Source of the DNA: Chloroflexota bacterium
Lineage (GTDB): Bacteria > Chloroflexota > UBA11872 > VXOZ01
Reading direction: 5' to 3'
Assembly (NCBI GenBank): GCA_028874195.1
Contig: JAPPLM010000042.1
Coordinates: 100,908 to 164,907, forward strand
DNA: 64,000 nucleotides
Below are positions 16,851 to 25,916 of the stretch, in pieces (position 1 is the stretch's first letter; each line of letters opens with the position of its first letter). Made by a program: the position numbers and the translations under genes. A model generated the notes under the pieces. The model was not told the DNA's origin and ran no database searches. It worked only from the letters and a program-made list of their open reading frames with translations.

Positions 16851-17900
16851 TTAGATCAGTTCTACCTCTTGCAGGAGTTCAAGTGTGCCGCGCAGGTCGG
16901 CGAGATCGCTGAGATCGATATCGGGTGTCTCAATCGAAGAGAGTGGCGGCAGATCGGAATGGGCCGCAACCCCTTGTGCCAGCGGATACTCGTACGTCTT
17001 TGAGGAGAAGTACTCTTGAGACTGCTGCGAGAGAAGATAGGCCACAAATTGCTCAGCGGCAGCGTGATTCTGCGAACCCGCAATGATGCCTGCGCCGGCC
17101 ACGTTGATGAGCGAGCCCAGATCGCCATTGGGCGGGAAATAGTTATCGGCGGGCACATTGCCCTGCTCGGCGCGAATGCGGAAGAGGTAGTAGTGGTTGA
17201 CGAAACCAACGCCAATTTCCCCGTCCACGGCAGCCTGCACTGTAGGCGTATTCTTGGGGTAGACGTTCGGTTCGTTGGCTTTGATGCCCTCCAACCAGGC
17301 ACGGGTTCCATCATTGCCGAGCGACACGCGCATGGCGGTGACGAACGCCTGGAACGAACCGTTCGTGGGCGCCCAACCGATGCGGCCCTTCCAACTCGGG
17401 TCGACGAAATCGAGAATTGAGGGCGGGAGGGTTTCCGCCGGCGCGCTCTCCGTGTTGTGCACTACCACACGCGCGCGGCCGGAGGCGCCAACCCACATTC
17501 CCTCCGGTGAACGGAAGCGTGGTTCCACTGCGTTGAGGATTGCTTCGGGCAGGGCAGCAAGGCGATTCTCGATCTGCAACGCGCCCAGAGCGCCGGCATC
17601 CTGTCCATAGAAAACGTCAGCGGGGCTGTTGGCGCCCTCTTCAAGGATGGTCGCCGCAATTTCGGCGGTGCCGCCATATTTTACTTGAATATCGATGCCG
17701 GTGTCATTGCCAAACTGCTCCAACAGCGGCCCGACCAAACTCTCACTGCGACCGGAATACACCGTGAGACTAGACGGTTCGGATTCAGAAGTATCAGCAG
17801 TTTCATCAGGCGTGACGACTACTTGGCCGCATGCCGCCCCAATTGCGACGGGAAGCAACGCAGCCGTTGCCTTGAGAAGAGTACGACGATTTACATACAC
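16851..17900 (-). CDS. fbpA: Iron(III)-binding lipoprotein of ABC importer
   Basis: 349-aa extracellular binding protein of the FbpA/FutA class. The N-terminus has a twin-arginine-like NRRTLLKATAALL signal and a lipobox ending GAACG, so it is likely an exported lipoprotein. LTVYSGRSESLVGPLLEQF, WVGASGRARVVVHNTE, APTNGSFQAFVTA and VNHYYLFR match the ferric-binding family; the paired tyrosines of VNHYY are iron ligands in characterised members. It is first in the three-gene operon. Palindromic sites 150-260 bp upstream suggest metal-responsive control. Confidence 0.88.
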   Translation of the reverse strand: MYVNRRTLLKATAALLPVAIGAACGQVVVTPDETADTSESEPSSLTVYSGRSESLVGPLLEQFGNDTGIDIQVKYGGTAEIAATILEEGANSPADVFYGQDAGALGALQIENRLAALPEAILNAVEPRFRSPEGMWVGASGRARVVVHNTESAPAETLPPSILDFVDPSWKGRIGWAPTNGSFQAFVTAMRVSLGNDGTRAWLEGIKANEPNVYPKNTPTVQAAVDGEIGVGFVNHYYLFRIRAEQGNVPADNYFPPNGDLGSLINVAGAGIIAGSQNHAAAEQFVAYLLSQQSQEYFSSKTYEYPLAQGVAAHSDLPPLSSIETPDIDLSDLADLRGTLELLQEVELI

Positions 17901-18058
17901 GTATGATGGCTCCTTTGCATGCCACTATGCTTGCGTATTCGCTATGTCTTGTCATGCGCTTCAAGGCCTTTGAGCACAAGTTTCGCCAACGAGGCAACCC
18001 GGCACAAACCGGACCTTTTCTGGCGCTTGGAAGTTAGTGCCTCGCGTCAGAATGTTAG

Positions 18059-18068
18059 AGGTTAGCCT
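18059..18068. promoter_or_regulatory. DtxR/IdeR-box-like core
   Basis: AGGTTAGCCT is identical to the central 10 bases of the DtxR/IdeR consensus operator (AGGTTAGCCT within TTAGGTTAGCCTAACC), but the flanks match poorly (about 11 of 19 over the full site). It lies 12 bp from the palindrome at 18080. It is suggestive only in the context of the adjacent iron-import operon. Confidence 0.3.
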
Positions 18069-18079
18069 GATTGGCAAAA

Positions 18080-18095
18080 GTTAAGGTACCTTAAC
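18080..18095. promoter_or_regulatory. Perfect 16-bp palindrome, candidate operator of the iron operon
   Basis: GTTAAGGTACCTTAAC is its own reverse complement. It lies about 185 bp upstream of the fbpA start in the 569-bp gap between fbpA (minus) and pcrA (plus). Its half-site TTAAGG recurs in a second palindrome 72 bp away, about seven helical turns centre to centre. A dimeric regulator, for example of the DtxR/MntR type, is a reasonable guess given the iron transporter. Confidence 0.5.
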
Positions 18096-18153
18096 CTCCA
18101 AAGAGAGTCAAGCGATTCCGGGCAAAAACCTAGAATATGACTAGGGATTAAAT

Positions 18154-18165
18154 TAAGGCGCCTTA
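18154..18165. promoter_or_regulatory. Second palindrome with the same half-site
   Basis: TAAGGCGCCTTA is a perfect 12-bp palindrome, preceded by AAT and followed by TTT with partly matching flanks. It shares TTAAGG / CCTTA half-sites with the palindrome at 18080-18095. Two copies in one gap favour a regulatory role. The rest of 17901-18469 encodes nothing recognisable. Confidence 0.45.
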
Positions 18166-18469
18166 TTTGGTGTTAATGGTAATGCCTTAGCCGCTCTCTT
18201 TGACGTCTGCGCGGATTCCAGAGATCGAGTGGGTGCGTTGGGTTCTCTTGACTTCATGATCGTCGAGATTCTCCTGGATGCGTGTCGCTTCAAATCCTAC
18301 TTATCAGATGGGTTTTCAGCACGATCACATGATCGAAGCGGAGTGCAGCCGAGGAGTGATGGTGATAAAATCCTCCAGAGGGCTGCTCAGTTCGCTCTTT
18401 CCCACCCTGCCCTCTCACATTTCGACGAGACCCTGAGCTTTGCTCCATCGCCGTACGGAGTAGTGTTCC

Positions 18470-20665
18470 TTGATCACAAATCCTGATGCCTTGCTGGCAA
18501 ATCTTAATGAACCGCAGCAACGCGCGGTTGAGACGACGAATGGTCCCGTACTCATCTTGGCCGGAGCCGGTTCCGGCAAGACACGGGTGATCGTCCACCG
18601 CATTGCCTATCTCATGCTCGCCAAGCGCGTGCCGCCGTGGCAGATTTTGGGGGTTACGTTTACAAATAAAGCTGCTGGAGAAATGCGCGACCGGGTACGG
18701 GAACTCGCAGGGCCGATTGGCGATAACGTGCTGCTGAGCACGTTCCATGCGTTCTGCTCGCGCATCCTGCGCCGTGAACTCCGGCGGCTCGGCTGGGAAG
18801 AAGGCTTCACGATTTACGATGACGCCGACCAGTTATCCGTCATTAAAGACGTGCTCAAGGCCCTCGATATCAATGAAAAGCGGCTAAGCCCCCGTGCCGT
18901 CTTGAACACCATATCCCGCGCCAAGGACGAACTTATCACCCCGCACGTGTTTGCCGAGCACGCCCAAGGACCTTTTGAAGAAGCCGCGGCGCGGGTTTAC
19001 CGGCGCTATCAAGACACCCTCCGCAATGCCAATGCCCTCGACTTCAATGATCTCATCATGTTCGTGGTGCAACTCTTTCGCGAGTTTCCCGACGTGCGCG
19101 AACACTATCAGGACCGCTTTCGCTACATCATGGTTGACGAATACCAGGATACGAACCATGCGCAATACGAGTTGGTGCGGCTGCTGTCTGCGAAGTACCG
19201 CAATCTCTGCGTCGTGGGTGACGACGACCAAGGCATCTACAGTTGGCGGGGCGCCGACCTGCGCAACATCCTGGATTTCGAGCGTGAATATGACGACGCG
19301 GCCGTCATAAAGCTGGAGCAGAATTATCGCTCCACACAAAACATCCTGGATGCCGCCCACGGTATCATTAGCCGCTTGCCAAACCGCCGCGACAAGCGGC
19401 TGTGGACGGAAAACGGCGGCGGCGCGCCGCTGGTGGTCTTGCCTGCGCTCGATGAGGAAGATGAGGCGCGCCTCATTGTGAATACAGTGCGCCGTTTGCA
19501 GGACGAGGGTCTTGGCTTGAGCGATTGCGTTGTGATGTATCGCACCAACGCGCAATCGCGCGCTTTGGAAGATGCTTTGGTGACGTATGGCATTCCCTAT
19601 CAACTGGTAGGGGGCGTTGCGTTTTATCAACGGCGGGAGGTCAAGGACGCCTTGGCCTATCTGCGGGTGGTTCACAATCTCAGTGACAGCCTCAATTTTC
19701 GGCGCATTGTGAACGTGCCGCCGCGCGGGATTGGCGCCAAGACGTTCGCGGCGCTCTCAATGTGGGCCGAAATGCAGGGAACTCCCCCTGCTGAGGCGGT
19801 CTTGCGGCTGGCGGCTGGCGATGTCACGGACCCCTTGCCGGTGACGGCGCGGGCGCGCGTTGCGCTGGAGAGCCTCGGTCACCTGCTCAGCGGATTTCGT
19901 CGTGAGATGGAGCGTTTGCCCCTGAGCGAGTTTGTGAAGACGGTCGTCCGGGAGAGCGGGTATCTGGAGCATATTCGCAATAATGACAACCCAGAGGAGG
20001 CGATAGACCGCGAGGAGAACCTGGATGAGTTGGTGGCTGCCGCCGCGCGCTTTGACGAGGTTGAACCACCTCAAGGTCTGAGCCTCTTTCTGCACGAAGC
20101 AACGCTAGTTGCCGATGTCGATCGCATGAACGAGGACGGCGGCCTGACCCTCATGACGATGCATAACGCCAAGGGTTTGGAGTTTCCGGCGGTGTTTGTG
20201 GCGGGGATGGAGGAGGAGCTCTTCCCGCACATTCGCTCGCTTGACGATCCGGAGCAGTTGGCGGAGGAGCGGCGGCTGTGCTACGTGGCGCTCACGCGGG
20301 CCAAGGAGCGGCTCTACCTGCTCTATGCCGCCCGGCGCTACAGCAGCCAGTCGCTTGGCAGGATTCCTTCACGCTTCATCACGGAACTGCCCATGGAGCT
20401 TGTGACCGGTCCCGGTATGCACATGCAAACCCCGGTGGAGTCTGTGTGGCAAGGGTCGCGGTCTGCTTCCCCTCCGCAGCGCGAGCCGGCATCTCAGGAG
20501 CAGAAGTACCGCGACGGCGACCGGGTGCGGCACACGGTTTTCGGCGAAGGCAGGGTAGTGAGCAGCAAGATCACCGACACGGACGAAGAAGTGACCGTCG
20601 CCTTCCCCGACATTGGCATCAAGCGCCTCTCCGCCTCGTTCGCGCCGCTGGAGAAGCTTGGGTAG
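18470..20665 (+). CDS. pcrA: ATP-dependent DNA helicase PcrA/UvrD
   Basis: 731-aa superfamily 1A helicase for nucleotide-excision repair and clearing of replication blocks. Motifs: Q-motif LNEPQQRAVE, Walker A LAGAGSGKTRV, motif II VDEYQDTNHAQ, motif III VVGDDDQGIYSWRGAD, motif IV LEQNYRST, and motif VI YVALTRAKERLYLL. A C-terminal tudor-like domain (YRDGDRVRHTVFGEGRVV) that binds RNA polymerase in PcrA is present. The start is TTG, chosen because CGGAG precedes it at proper spacing and no earlier conserved sequence exists. Confidence 0.95.
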   Translation: MITNPDALLANLNEPQQRAVETTNGPVLILAGAGSGKTRVIVHRIAYLMLAKRVPPWQILGVTFTNKAAGEMRDRVRELAGPIGDNVLLSTFHAFCSRILRRELRRLGWEEGFTIYDDADQLSVIKDVLKALDINEKRLSPRAVLNTISRAKDELITPHVFAEHAQGPFEEAAARVYRRYQDTLRNANALDFNDLIMFVVQLFREFPDVREHYQDRFRYIMVDEYQDTNHAQYELVRLLSAKYRNLCVVGDDDQGIYSWRGADLRNILDFEREYDDAAVIKLEQNYRSTQNILDAAHGIISRLPNRRDKRLWTENGGGAPLVVLPALDEEDEARLIVNTVRRLQDEGLGLSDCVVMYRTNAQSRALEDALVTYGIPYQLVGGVAFYQRREVKDALAYLRVVHNLSDSLNFRRIVNVPPRGIGAKTFAALSMWAEMQGTPPAEAVLRLAAGDVTDPLPVTARARVALESLGHLLSGFRREMERLPLSEFVKTVVRESGYLEHIRNNDNPEEAIDREENLDELVAAAARFDEVEPPQGLSLFLHEATLVADVDRMNEDGGLTLMTMHNAKGLEFPAVFVAGMEEELFPHIRSLDDPEQLAEERRLCYVALTRAKERLYLLYAARRYSSQSLGRIPSRFITELPMELVTGPGMHMQTPVESVWQGSRSASPPQREPASQEQKYRDGDRVRHTVFGEGRVVSSKITDTDEEVTVAFPDIGIKRLSASFAPLEKLG

Positions 20666-20684
20666 CCAACGCTAAAAAGCCAGT

Positions 20685-20742
20685 ATCCGTTCGTCCCCGT
20701 ATCAAGTACGGGACAGGCTCAGAGCCTGTCGAAGGACGGATG
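20685..20742. repeat. Dispersed repeat, CCTGAGCCTGTCGAAGG family, long form
   Basis: Immediately after the pcrA stop, CCGTTCGTCC and GGACGGATG flank a nested inverted repeat (CCCGTATC..GTACGGG; CAGGCTC..GAGCCTG). It shares AGCCTGTCGAAGG with the hairpin at 5390-5426. Like that copy it lies between convergent genes, and it may end transcription from both sides, though no strong T-run follows. Confidence 0.6.
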
Positions 20743-20762
20743 ACTACTATTCTCGCACCCTC

Positions 20763-21047
20763 CTAGGTTCCATTCCCGCCGGTGGCGGTCGGGGAGGGCG
20801 GTGGTATAACAGTAGGGATAGACTCCGTCCCGTTTCCGCCGGTTATCTCGGCCACTGCGAAGAACTCCACATACACCACTCCTCCAATGACAAGCGCCAG
20901 CAACGACAGTGTTCCCAGCACGATGAATATGACGCCTGCCAAGTGGTGCGCGTCACTGCGGTTTTGACGCACCAGCCAGATGCCGGCGACCAGTAGGATT
21001 GCAGCAGGCGATCCCAGCAGGAGAAGTAGGTACAGCAACGTTACCAT
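20763..21047 (-). CDS. Small two-TM membrane protein (tandem paralog 1)
   Basis: 94-aa protein with two hydrophobic helices (about residues 2-26 and 37-64) joined by a short charged loop (RQNRSDAHH), followed by a Gly/Pro/Ser/Thr-rich tail. It is clearly a paralog of the next gene upstream: VTLLYLLLLLGSPAAILL and IWLVRQNRS versus the neighbour's ALLYLLLILGLPAAILL and IWLVRENRS. I do not recognise the family. The two probably arose by tandem duplication. Confidence 0.7.
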   Translation of the reverse strand: MVTLLYLLLLLGSPAAILLVAGIWLVRQNRSDAHHLAGVIFIVLGTLSLLALVIGGVVYVEFFAVAEITGGNGTESIPTVIPPPSPTATGGNGT

Positions 21048-21107
21048 GGCTGGACGCTCCTTCCAGATTAGCTTGTATGAGTTGAGTTCCCCGCACGGAG
21101 CACGCGC

Positions 21108-21392
21108 TCAGTTTCCACCCCCGCTTGTGGGAGTAGGAGAGGGAGACGGTATGGGACTAGGCATAGGAATAGGCGTTACTCCACCCTCGGAGGTAACTGA
21201 GACGGGAATCGAAGGCACAAGCACAGCAGAGAACGACAGCAACAGCAGTCCCAAAACGATCCCGATGACGCCTGTCAAGTGGTGGGCAGTGCTCCGGTTC
21301 TCCCGCACCAACCAGATGCCGGCGATCAGGAGGATTGCGGCGGGCAATCCCAATATGAGAAGAAGGTACAGCAAGGCTCCCATGACCGACAC
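21108..21392 (-). CDS. Small two-TM membrane protein (tandem paralog 2)
   Basis: 94-aa membrane protein, paralogous to the 20763-21047 gene and 60 bp upstream of it. The two transmembrane helices and the IWLVRENRSTAHHLTGVI loop are well conserved between the copies, whereas the C-terminal tail is a P/S/T repeat (PIPMPSPIPSPSPTPTS) that differs in length and order. The likely start may be the ATG at 21383. The tail faces one side of the membrane and may be a flexible linker. Function unknown. Confidence 0.7.
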   Translation of the reverse strand: MSVMGALLYLLLILGLPAAILLIAGIWLVRENRSTAHHLTGVIGIVLGLLLLSFSAVLVPSIPVSVTSEGGVTPIPMPSPIPSPSPTPTSGGGN

Positions 21393-21563
21393 TCCTCTAT
21401 GCGGTGATAGAACACGCTACCGTCCGCTGCGTTAAGCGTACCACTGATCTGCTGCCTGTCAGCCTTGAAAGGGAGGGTTATTAGGATATTCTTAGGTTAG
21501 AAGCAATGTGACGTGCTGCGATGGAGCAGTTCTGGGTCTACAGAGAAACATCCGCTTAGGGAT

Positions 21564-22598
21564 TTAGAGCAGCAGACTCGCGTCGCCGAAGCTGTAGAAG
21601 CGATAGTTTTCTTCGATTGCCGCCCGGTAGATGCGCTTGAGTTCATCCAAGCCCGTATACGCTGCCACGAGCAGCAGCAGGGTCGAGCGGGGCAGGTGGA
21701 AGTTCGTCAGGATGCCGTCGACCACGCGGAACGTATAGCCGGGGTAGATGTAGAGGCGCGTTTCGCCGCTGAAAGGCTGCATCACTCCCTGCGCATCAGC
21801 GGCGCTTTCCAGCGCGCGCACGCTCGTTGTCCCTACCGCTATCACTCTGCCTTGCCGCGCCTTGGTTTCTTGAATCAGTTGTACCGTCGCCGCGGGCACT
21901 TCTAGGTACTCGCTGTGGATAGGGTGCTGCAACGGGTCGGCCTCGCGGATGGGCTGGAACGTGTCCAAGCCGATGTGGAGCGTAATGAAACCGAAACGCA
22001 CACCGTATGCCTCGAGGTCTTGGACGAGCCGCGGCGTGAAGTGCAGACCGGCGGTGGGCGCGGCGGCAGAGCCGCTTACGCGGGCATAGGTAGTCTGGTA
22101 GCGGTCGGGATCCTCAAGGGGTTTTCGAATGTACGGCGGCAGCGGCACGGTACCGCTGCGCTCGAGCACAGCGGCCGGGTCTACTAGAAAGTGAACGAGC
22201 CGCTTGCCGTGTGGGAGCACTTCACCGATTTCAACAACGTCGGGGACATTGCTGTCGCTGGAATCCAAGAGAACACGCACACCGGGCCTGAGGCGTTGGG
22301 AAGGGCGTACCAGCGCCTCCCAGGCGTCCTCTTGTCGTGGGCGCAGCAAGAGCAACTCGACTTTGCCTCCGGTTGCCTCGCGCCGGCCGAAGAGGCGCGC
22401 ATGTATGACACGAGTATCGTTGGCCACCAGCACGTCGCCGGGCTGCAGGAAATCCGCTAGGTGGGCGACACGGCTATGTTGAATCTCGCCCGTGCTCCGT
22501 TGGTAAACGAGCAACCGGGCCGCGTCGCGGGGTTCGCACGGCTGTTGCGCGATGTAGTGCGGCGGAAGCGCGTAGTCGAGGTCTTCAAGCCGAATCAT
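21564..22598 (-). CDS. queA: S-adenosylmethionine:tRNA ribosyltransferase-isomerase
   Basis: 344-aa QueA, which transfers the ribosyl part of SAM to preQ1-modified tRNA to form epoxyqueuosine. Typical sequence: the N-terminal LEDLDYALPPHYIAQQP, DVLVANDTRVIHARLFG, GSAAAPTAGLHFT, and the C-terminal TNFHLPRSTLLLLVAAY. Length is normal. No tgt or other queuosine genes lie nearby. It is divergent from the dehydrogenase gene at 22674. Confidence 0.94.
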   Translation of the reverse strand: MIRLEDLDYALPPHYIAQQPCEPRDAARLLVYQRSTGEIQHSRVAHLADFLQPGDVLVANDTRVIHARLFGRREATGGKVELLLLRPRQEDAWEALVRPSQRLRPGVRVLLDSSDSNVPDVVEIGEVLPHGKRLVHFLVDPAAVLERSGTVPLPPYIRKPLEDPDRYQTTYARVSGSAAAPTAGLHFTPRLVQDLEAYGVRFGFITLHIGLDTFQPIREADPLQHPIHSEYLEVPAATVQLIQETKARQGRVIAVGTTSVRALESAADAQGVMQPFSGETRLYIYPGYTFRVVDGILTNFHLPRSTLLLLVAAYTGLDELKRIYRAAIEENYRFYSFGDASLLL

Positions 22599-22673
22599 AG
22601 TCCCTCTGCTATCATGGGGTGGACTTTCTCTCGTCGTGATGACACGTACATAGAATAGGGTGTAGTTCCGTCC

Positions 22674-23630
22674 ATGGCAGCGCTAACAGTAGTCTTGTCG
22701 ACATGGAGTGAGCGTCAGGACAAAGTTGAGCAATTACGACATAGATTCTCGCAGATCGAATTCGTCGTGCCAAGCAATGACGCCGAGTATGCCGAGGTCA
22801 TGCCACGGGTCCACGTCGTGGTGGGGCGTTTGCCACAAGAGTTGTTGCCCCATGCGCACAACCTACGTTGGGTCCAGAATCAAGGCGCGGGTGTCGACCG
22901 GCTGCTGACTCCTGAGATTGTAGACTCCGATGTTGTTGTAACGAATGCACAGGGTCAGCACGCGCCACAGATTTCTGAACACGTGCTCACCATGATGCTC
23001 TGTTTTGCACGGGACTTCCGCAAAGTCCTGCAGGCGCAACGTGACCACGTGTGGCGGCCGCCGGGCTTCAACCCCTTTTGCCTGGAAGGTCAGACACTCG
23101 GTGTGATTGGGGCAGGCGGGATCGGCAGAGCACTGGCCGCGAAAGCCCACCACCTAGGCATGCGCGTGATTGGACTGCGCCGCAATCCGAAGGAACGGCC
23201 CGCATATCTCGATGTGTTGGTGGGAGTGGACGGACTGCACGGACTCTTGCGCGAATCGGACCATGTCGCAGTGTGCTGCCCGCTCACCCGGGAGACGACG
23301 GGGTTGATAGGGGCTAAGGAACTTCGTCTGATGAAGTCTACCGCGTACATCTACAACATTGGTCGCGGTAAGATCATTCAGGCAGAGCCGCTGTTGCAAG
23401 CGCTGAAGGAAGGCTGGATCGCAGGGGCCGGCCTTGATGTGACAGACCCCGAACCACTCCCCCCGGACGCTGAACTCTGGGACTTGCCAAACGTCATAGT
23501 TACTCAGCACACCTCTGGGTCGGTGCCGGACAACGACGATCGCTTCTTTGACCTGCTGGAAGAGAACATTGGGCGTTTCCTAAATGGCGAACCGCTTCTC
23601 AACGTGGTGGACAAGGAGGCGGGCTACTAA
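22674..23630 (+). CDS. D-2-hydroxyacid dehydrogenase
   Basis: 318-aa NAD(P)-dependent oxidoreductase of the D-isomer 2-hydroxyacid dehydrogenase family. Seen: the nucleotide-binding motif GVIGAGGIGRAL near residue 143, the catalytic Arg in YNIGRGK, the Glu in GLDVTDPEP, and the His in VTQHTSG. The N-terminal half is the substrate domain. The substrate (glyoxylate, hydroxypyruvate or phosphoglycerate-like) cannot be assigned. An A/T-rich stretch with TAGAAT lies just upstream but no clear -35 box is visible. Confidence 0.85.
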   Translation: MAALTVVLSTWSERQDKVEQLRHRFSQIEFVVPSNDAEYAEVMPRVHVVVGRLPQELLPHAHNLRWVQNQGAGVDRLLTPEIVDSDVVVTNAQGQHAPQISEHVLTMMLCFARDFRKVLQAQRDHVWRPPGFNPFCLEGQTLGVIGAGGIGRALAAKAHHLGMRVIGLRRNPKERPAYLDVLVGVDGLHGLLRESDHVAVCCPLTRETTGLIGAKELRLMKSTAYIYNIGRGKIIQAEPLLQALKEGWIAGAGLDVTDPEPLPPDAELWDLPNVIVTQHTSGSVPDNDDRFFDLLEENIGRFLNGEPLLNVVDKEAGY

Positions 23631-23837
23631 GCGCCTTCTTTCAAAGGATTAGCTGGAAGTGACCTTGGGGAAGTTCAAACCGCGCCGTTCGCTTTAGTGG
23701 AATTCCCGCTGGGGTTTGTTTGGGAACGGGCGCGGGTAGCGCTGGTAGCATAAGGGCGCAAGCGCTTTGCCTGAGACATTGCACAGCAACGATCGGAATA
23801 CGCGGACAATGCACGCACCTCAAGGGAAGTCGAGAAC

Positions 23838-24866
23838 GTGATAACCGTCGTCGGCACCGGCACGTGGGGCACCACGTTAGCGGTGCAACTCGCACGCGCT
23901 GACCGTAGCGTCCGCTGGCTTGCCCGCACTGACGACGAGGCCGTGCAGTTGCGTGAATCGGGTGAGAACCAGCGCTTCTTGCCTGGCACGGAAATACCGC
24001 CCGCCATCCACATCACGAGCGACCCTCTGGAAGCGCTGGAAGGCAGTGACCTCATACTCCTCGTGGTGCCGTCGGAAGCGATGCGCCGGAACGTCCGTTG
24101 GATCGCGCCGGGTATAGCAACAGACTCCATTCTCGTCTCCGCCACCAAGGGTCTCGAAACTGATGCCGGCAAAACAATGTCGGCTCTCATTAGTGAAGAG
24201 TTGCCGAATCTCGCATCCGATCGCATTCTGGCGCTCTCCGGACCTAATCTCGCCCGCGAAATTGCCAAGGGCCAACCCGCCGCCGCGGTGCTGGCAGGGA
24301 AAGACCCCCAGCTTACGCGACAGGCGCGGGAGATGCTCATGCTCCCGCGTTTTCGCATTTACACGAGCACCGATGTCTTTGGCGTTGAGTTGGGAGGAGC
24401 GCTGAAGAACGTGATGGCGATTGTCGCCGGCATCTGCGACGGCTTGCGCATTGGCGATAACGCCAAAGCGGCGCTCCTGACGCGCGGCGTGGCCGAGATG
24501 ACGCGCCTTGGTGTGGCGATGGGTGCGCAGCCGCTCACCTTTGCGGGACTTGCCGGCCTCGGCGATCTCATGGCCACCTGCGCCAGCCGCCAAAGTCGCA
24601 ACCGGCACGTTGGCGAGCAACTGGCGCAAGGAGAGTCACTCGAAGCCATTCTGGCAGCTATGACCAATGTGGCCGAGGGTGTGCCAACAACGCGCGCCGC
24701 CCTGCGCTTGGCGCGCAGCTTGCACGTGGAACTGCCAATTACCGAGTTGCTGCATGATGTCCTTTTCGGCGGCACCACGGTGGCCCAAGCGACGGTTGAA
24801 CTGCTGGAACGCGCGCCGCGAGATGAGCTTGATGGACTCAGGATGAATTCTTCTACGCGAAACTAG
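23838..24866 (+). CDS. gpsA: Glycerol-3-phosphate dehydrogenase [NAD(P)+]
   Basis: 342-aa GpsA, which reduces dihydroxyacetone phosphate to sn-glycerol-3-phosphate for phospholipid synthesis. Seen: the N-terminal VVGTGTWGTTLA NAD-binding loop, ALSGPNLAREIAKG, GVELGGALKNVMAIVAGI with the catalytic lysine, and GLAGLGDLMATC. The start is GTG with GGGAAG as ribosome binding site. Length is normal. The 207-bp gap before it holds nothing recognisable. Confidence 0.94.
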   Translation: MITVVGTGTWGTTLAVQLARADRSVRWLARTDDEAVQLRESGENQRFLPGTEIPPAIHITSDPLEALEGSDLILLVVPSEAMRRNVRWIAPGIATDSILVSATKGLETDAGKTMSALISEELPNLASDRILALSGPNLAREIAKGQPAAAVLAGKDPQLTRQAREMLMLPRFRIYTSTDVFGVELGGALKNVMAIVAGICDGLRIGDNAKAALLTRGVAEMTRLGVAMGAQPLTFAGLAGLGDLMATCASRQSRNRHVGEQLAQGESLEAILAAMTNVAEGVPTTRAALRLARSLHVELPITELLHDVLFGGTTVAQATVELLERAPRDELDGLRMNSSTRN

Positions 24867-25126
24867 CACCGAATTGAAGAGTCATTCAAATAGACGGGCC
24901 CTGCAAGCACGCTAGATCGGAATAGGACCGCTTCTCATGCAGCGGTGATTTGCCGCACCAGATTCTCGCGGTTTCTCTCCGCCCCCGTGGAGGCGTGCTC
25001 TGCCGGCATTGGGGTCGTTGCCCTGGATCTTCATCCGCCGCTGGTTCCAGCGTTCGCCCGGAGCCGGCTTGCCTGAGCTTGACACAGGGCTGAAGTGCGA
25101 ACGAGGGTCTTTCTAAAAGGTATGCA

Positions 25127-25155
25127 GGCGCAGGTTGCAAACCTGCGCTACCGGA
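25127..25155 (-). repeat. Short copy of the long intergenic repeat palindrome
   Basis: The minus strand of this 29-bp segment matches 53469-53497 at 28 of 29 positions. It contains the perfect inverted repeat GCGCAGGTT / AACCTGCGC around a 3-nt loop. The flanking bases (a CATTAATTCC-like stretch) also resemble copy B. The rest of the 24867-25202 gap encodes no protein. Confidence 0.7.
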
Positions 25156-25202
25156 ATTAATGCGTCGCACTTGTCGCAATGTCCTCGCCGGATTGGATTT
25201 GC

Positions 25203-25916
25203 TTAGAACACCGGTATCCAGGTGAAGTAGCGCGCGAGTTGTGCAAAGGTGTTCATGAACATGAGCACACCTATGAAGATGAGCAAGCCGCCGCTGGCCA
25301 CTTCTACCGTGTGGGCATGCCGATTCATCCAGCGAATGGCGGGGACAGCCCGCGAAAGTCCGACAGCGGTCAACAAGAAGGGAATGCCCAGACCGGCGGA
25401 ATACAATGCCAACAGCAAAGAGCCTTGCCCTACCGTATCTCGTGTGGTCGCGAGGGCGATGATGCCGCCGAGGATTGGGCCGATGCAGGGTGTCCAGCCG
25501 GCGGCAAAGGTGATCCCGATGAGCCAAGAGGTGAGGTAGTTGCGCGGACGGCTGCGGTCGACGTAGACGCGCCGTTCTTGATTGAGCCAGCGAATCCGAA
25601 AAACCCCCGCGACATGGAGACCCAGGATTACAAGAATCGCTCCGCCGATGTAGCGCAAGTAGAAAGTGTAGCCCTGAATAGCCCAGCCGACGAGGCCGAT
25701 TGAGGCCCATAGAATGACGAAAACGGTCGAAAACCCAAGCACGAAGAAGGCCGCGTGGGCAACCGTGCGTAGCGTGGCCTCCGTGTCCCGCTCTTCCGAG
25801 ACACTCGTTCCCGCCAAGTGACCGATATAGGCCGGCACCAGCGGCAGCACGCACGGCGAAAGGAACGAGGCGATGCCGGCGCCAAATGCGATGAGGGCGG
25901 TTAGAAGTGGCGTCAT
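25203..25916 (-). CDS. ccdA: CcdA/DsbD-type thiol-disulfide membrane transporter
   Basis: 237-aa integral membrane protein with six hydrophobic segments. It carries the paired active-site cysteines of CcdA/DsbD-gamma: FLSPCVLPLVPAY in helix 1 and AGWTPCIGPILGG in helix 4. CcdA passes electrons from cytoplasmic thioredoxin to periplasmic thiol proteins for cytochrome c maturation or other oxidoreductases. No thioredoxin-like partner or ccs gene is adjacent in the window. Length fits CcdA rather than full DsbD. Confidence 0.88.
   Translation of the reverse strand: MTPLLTALIAFGAGIASFLSPCVLPLVPAYIGHLAGTSVSEERDTEATLRTVAHAAFFVLGFSTVFVILWASIGLVGWAIQGYTFYLRYIGGAILVILGLHVAGVFRIRWLNQERRVYVDRSRPRNYLTSWLIGITFAAGWTPCIGPILGGIIALATTRDTVGQGSLLLALYSAGLGIPFLLTAVGLSRAVPAIRWMNRHAHTVEVASGGLLIFIGVLMFMNTFAQLARYFTWIPVF

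Noticed and set aside
24886..25854. 322-codon minus-strand frame over ccdA
   Set aside because: The ccdA frame has the paired cysteine motifs and membrane helices. The other frame is Arg/His-rich and domain-free.
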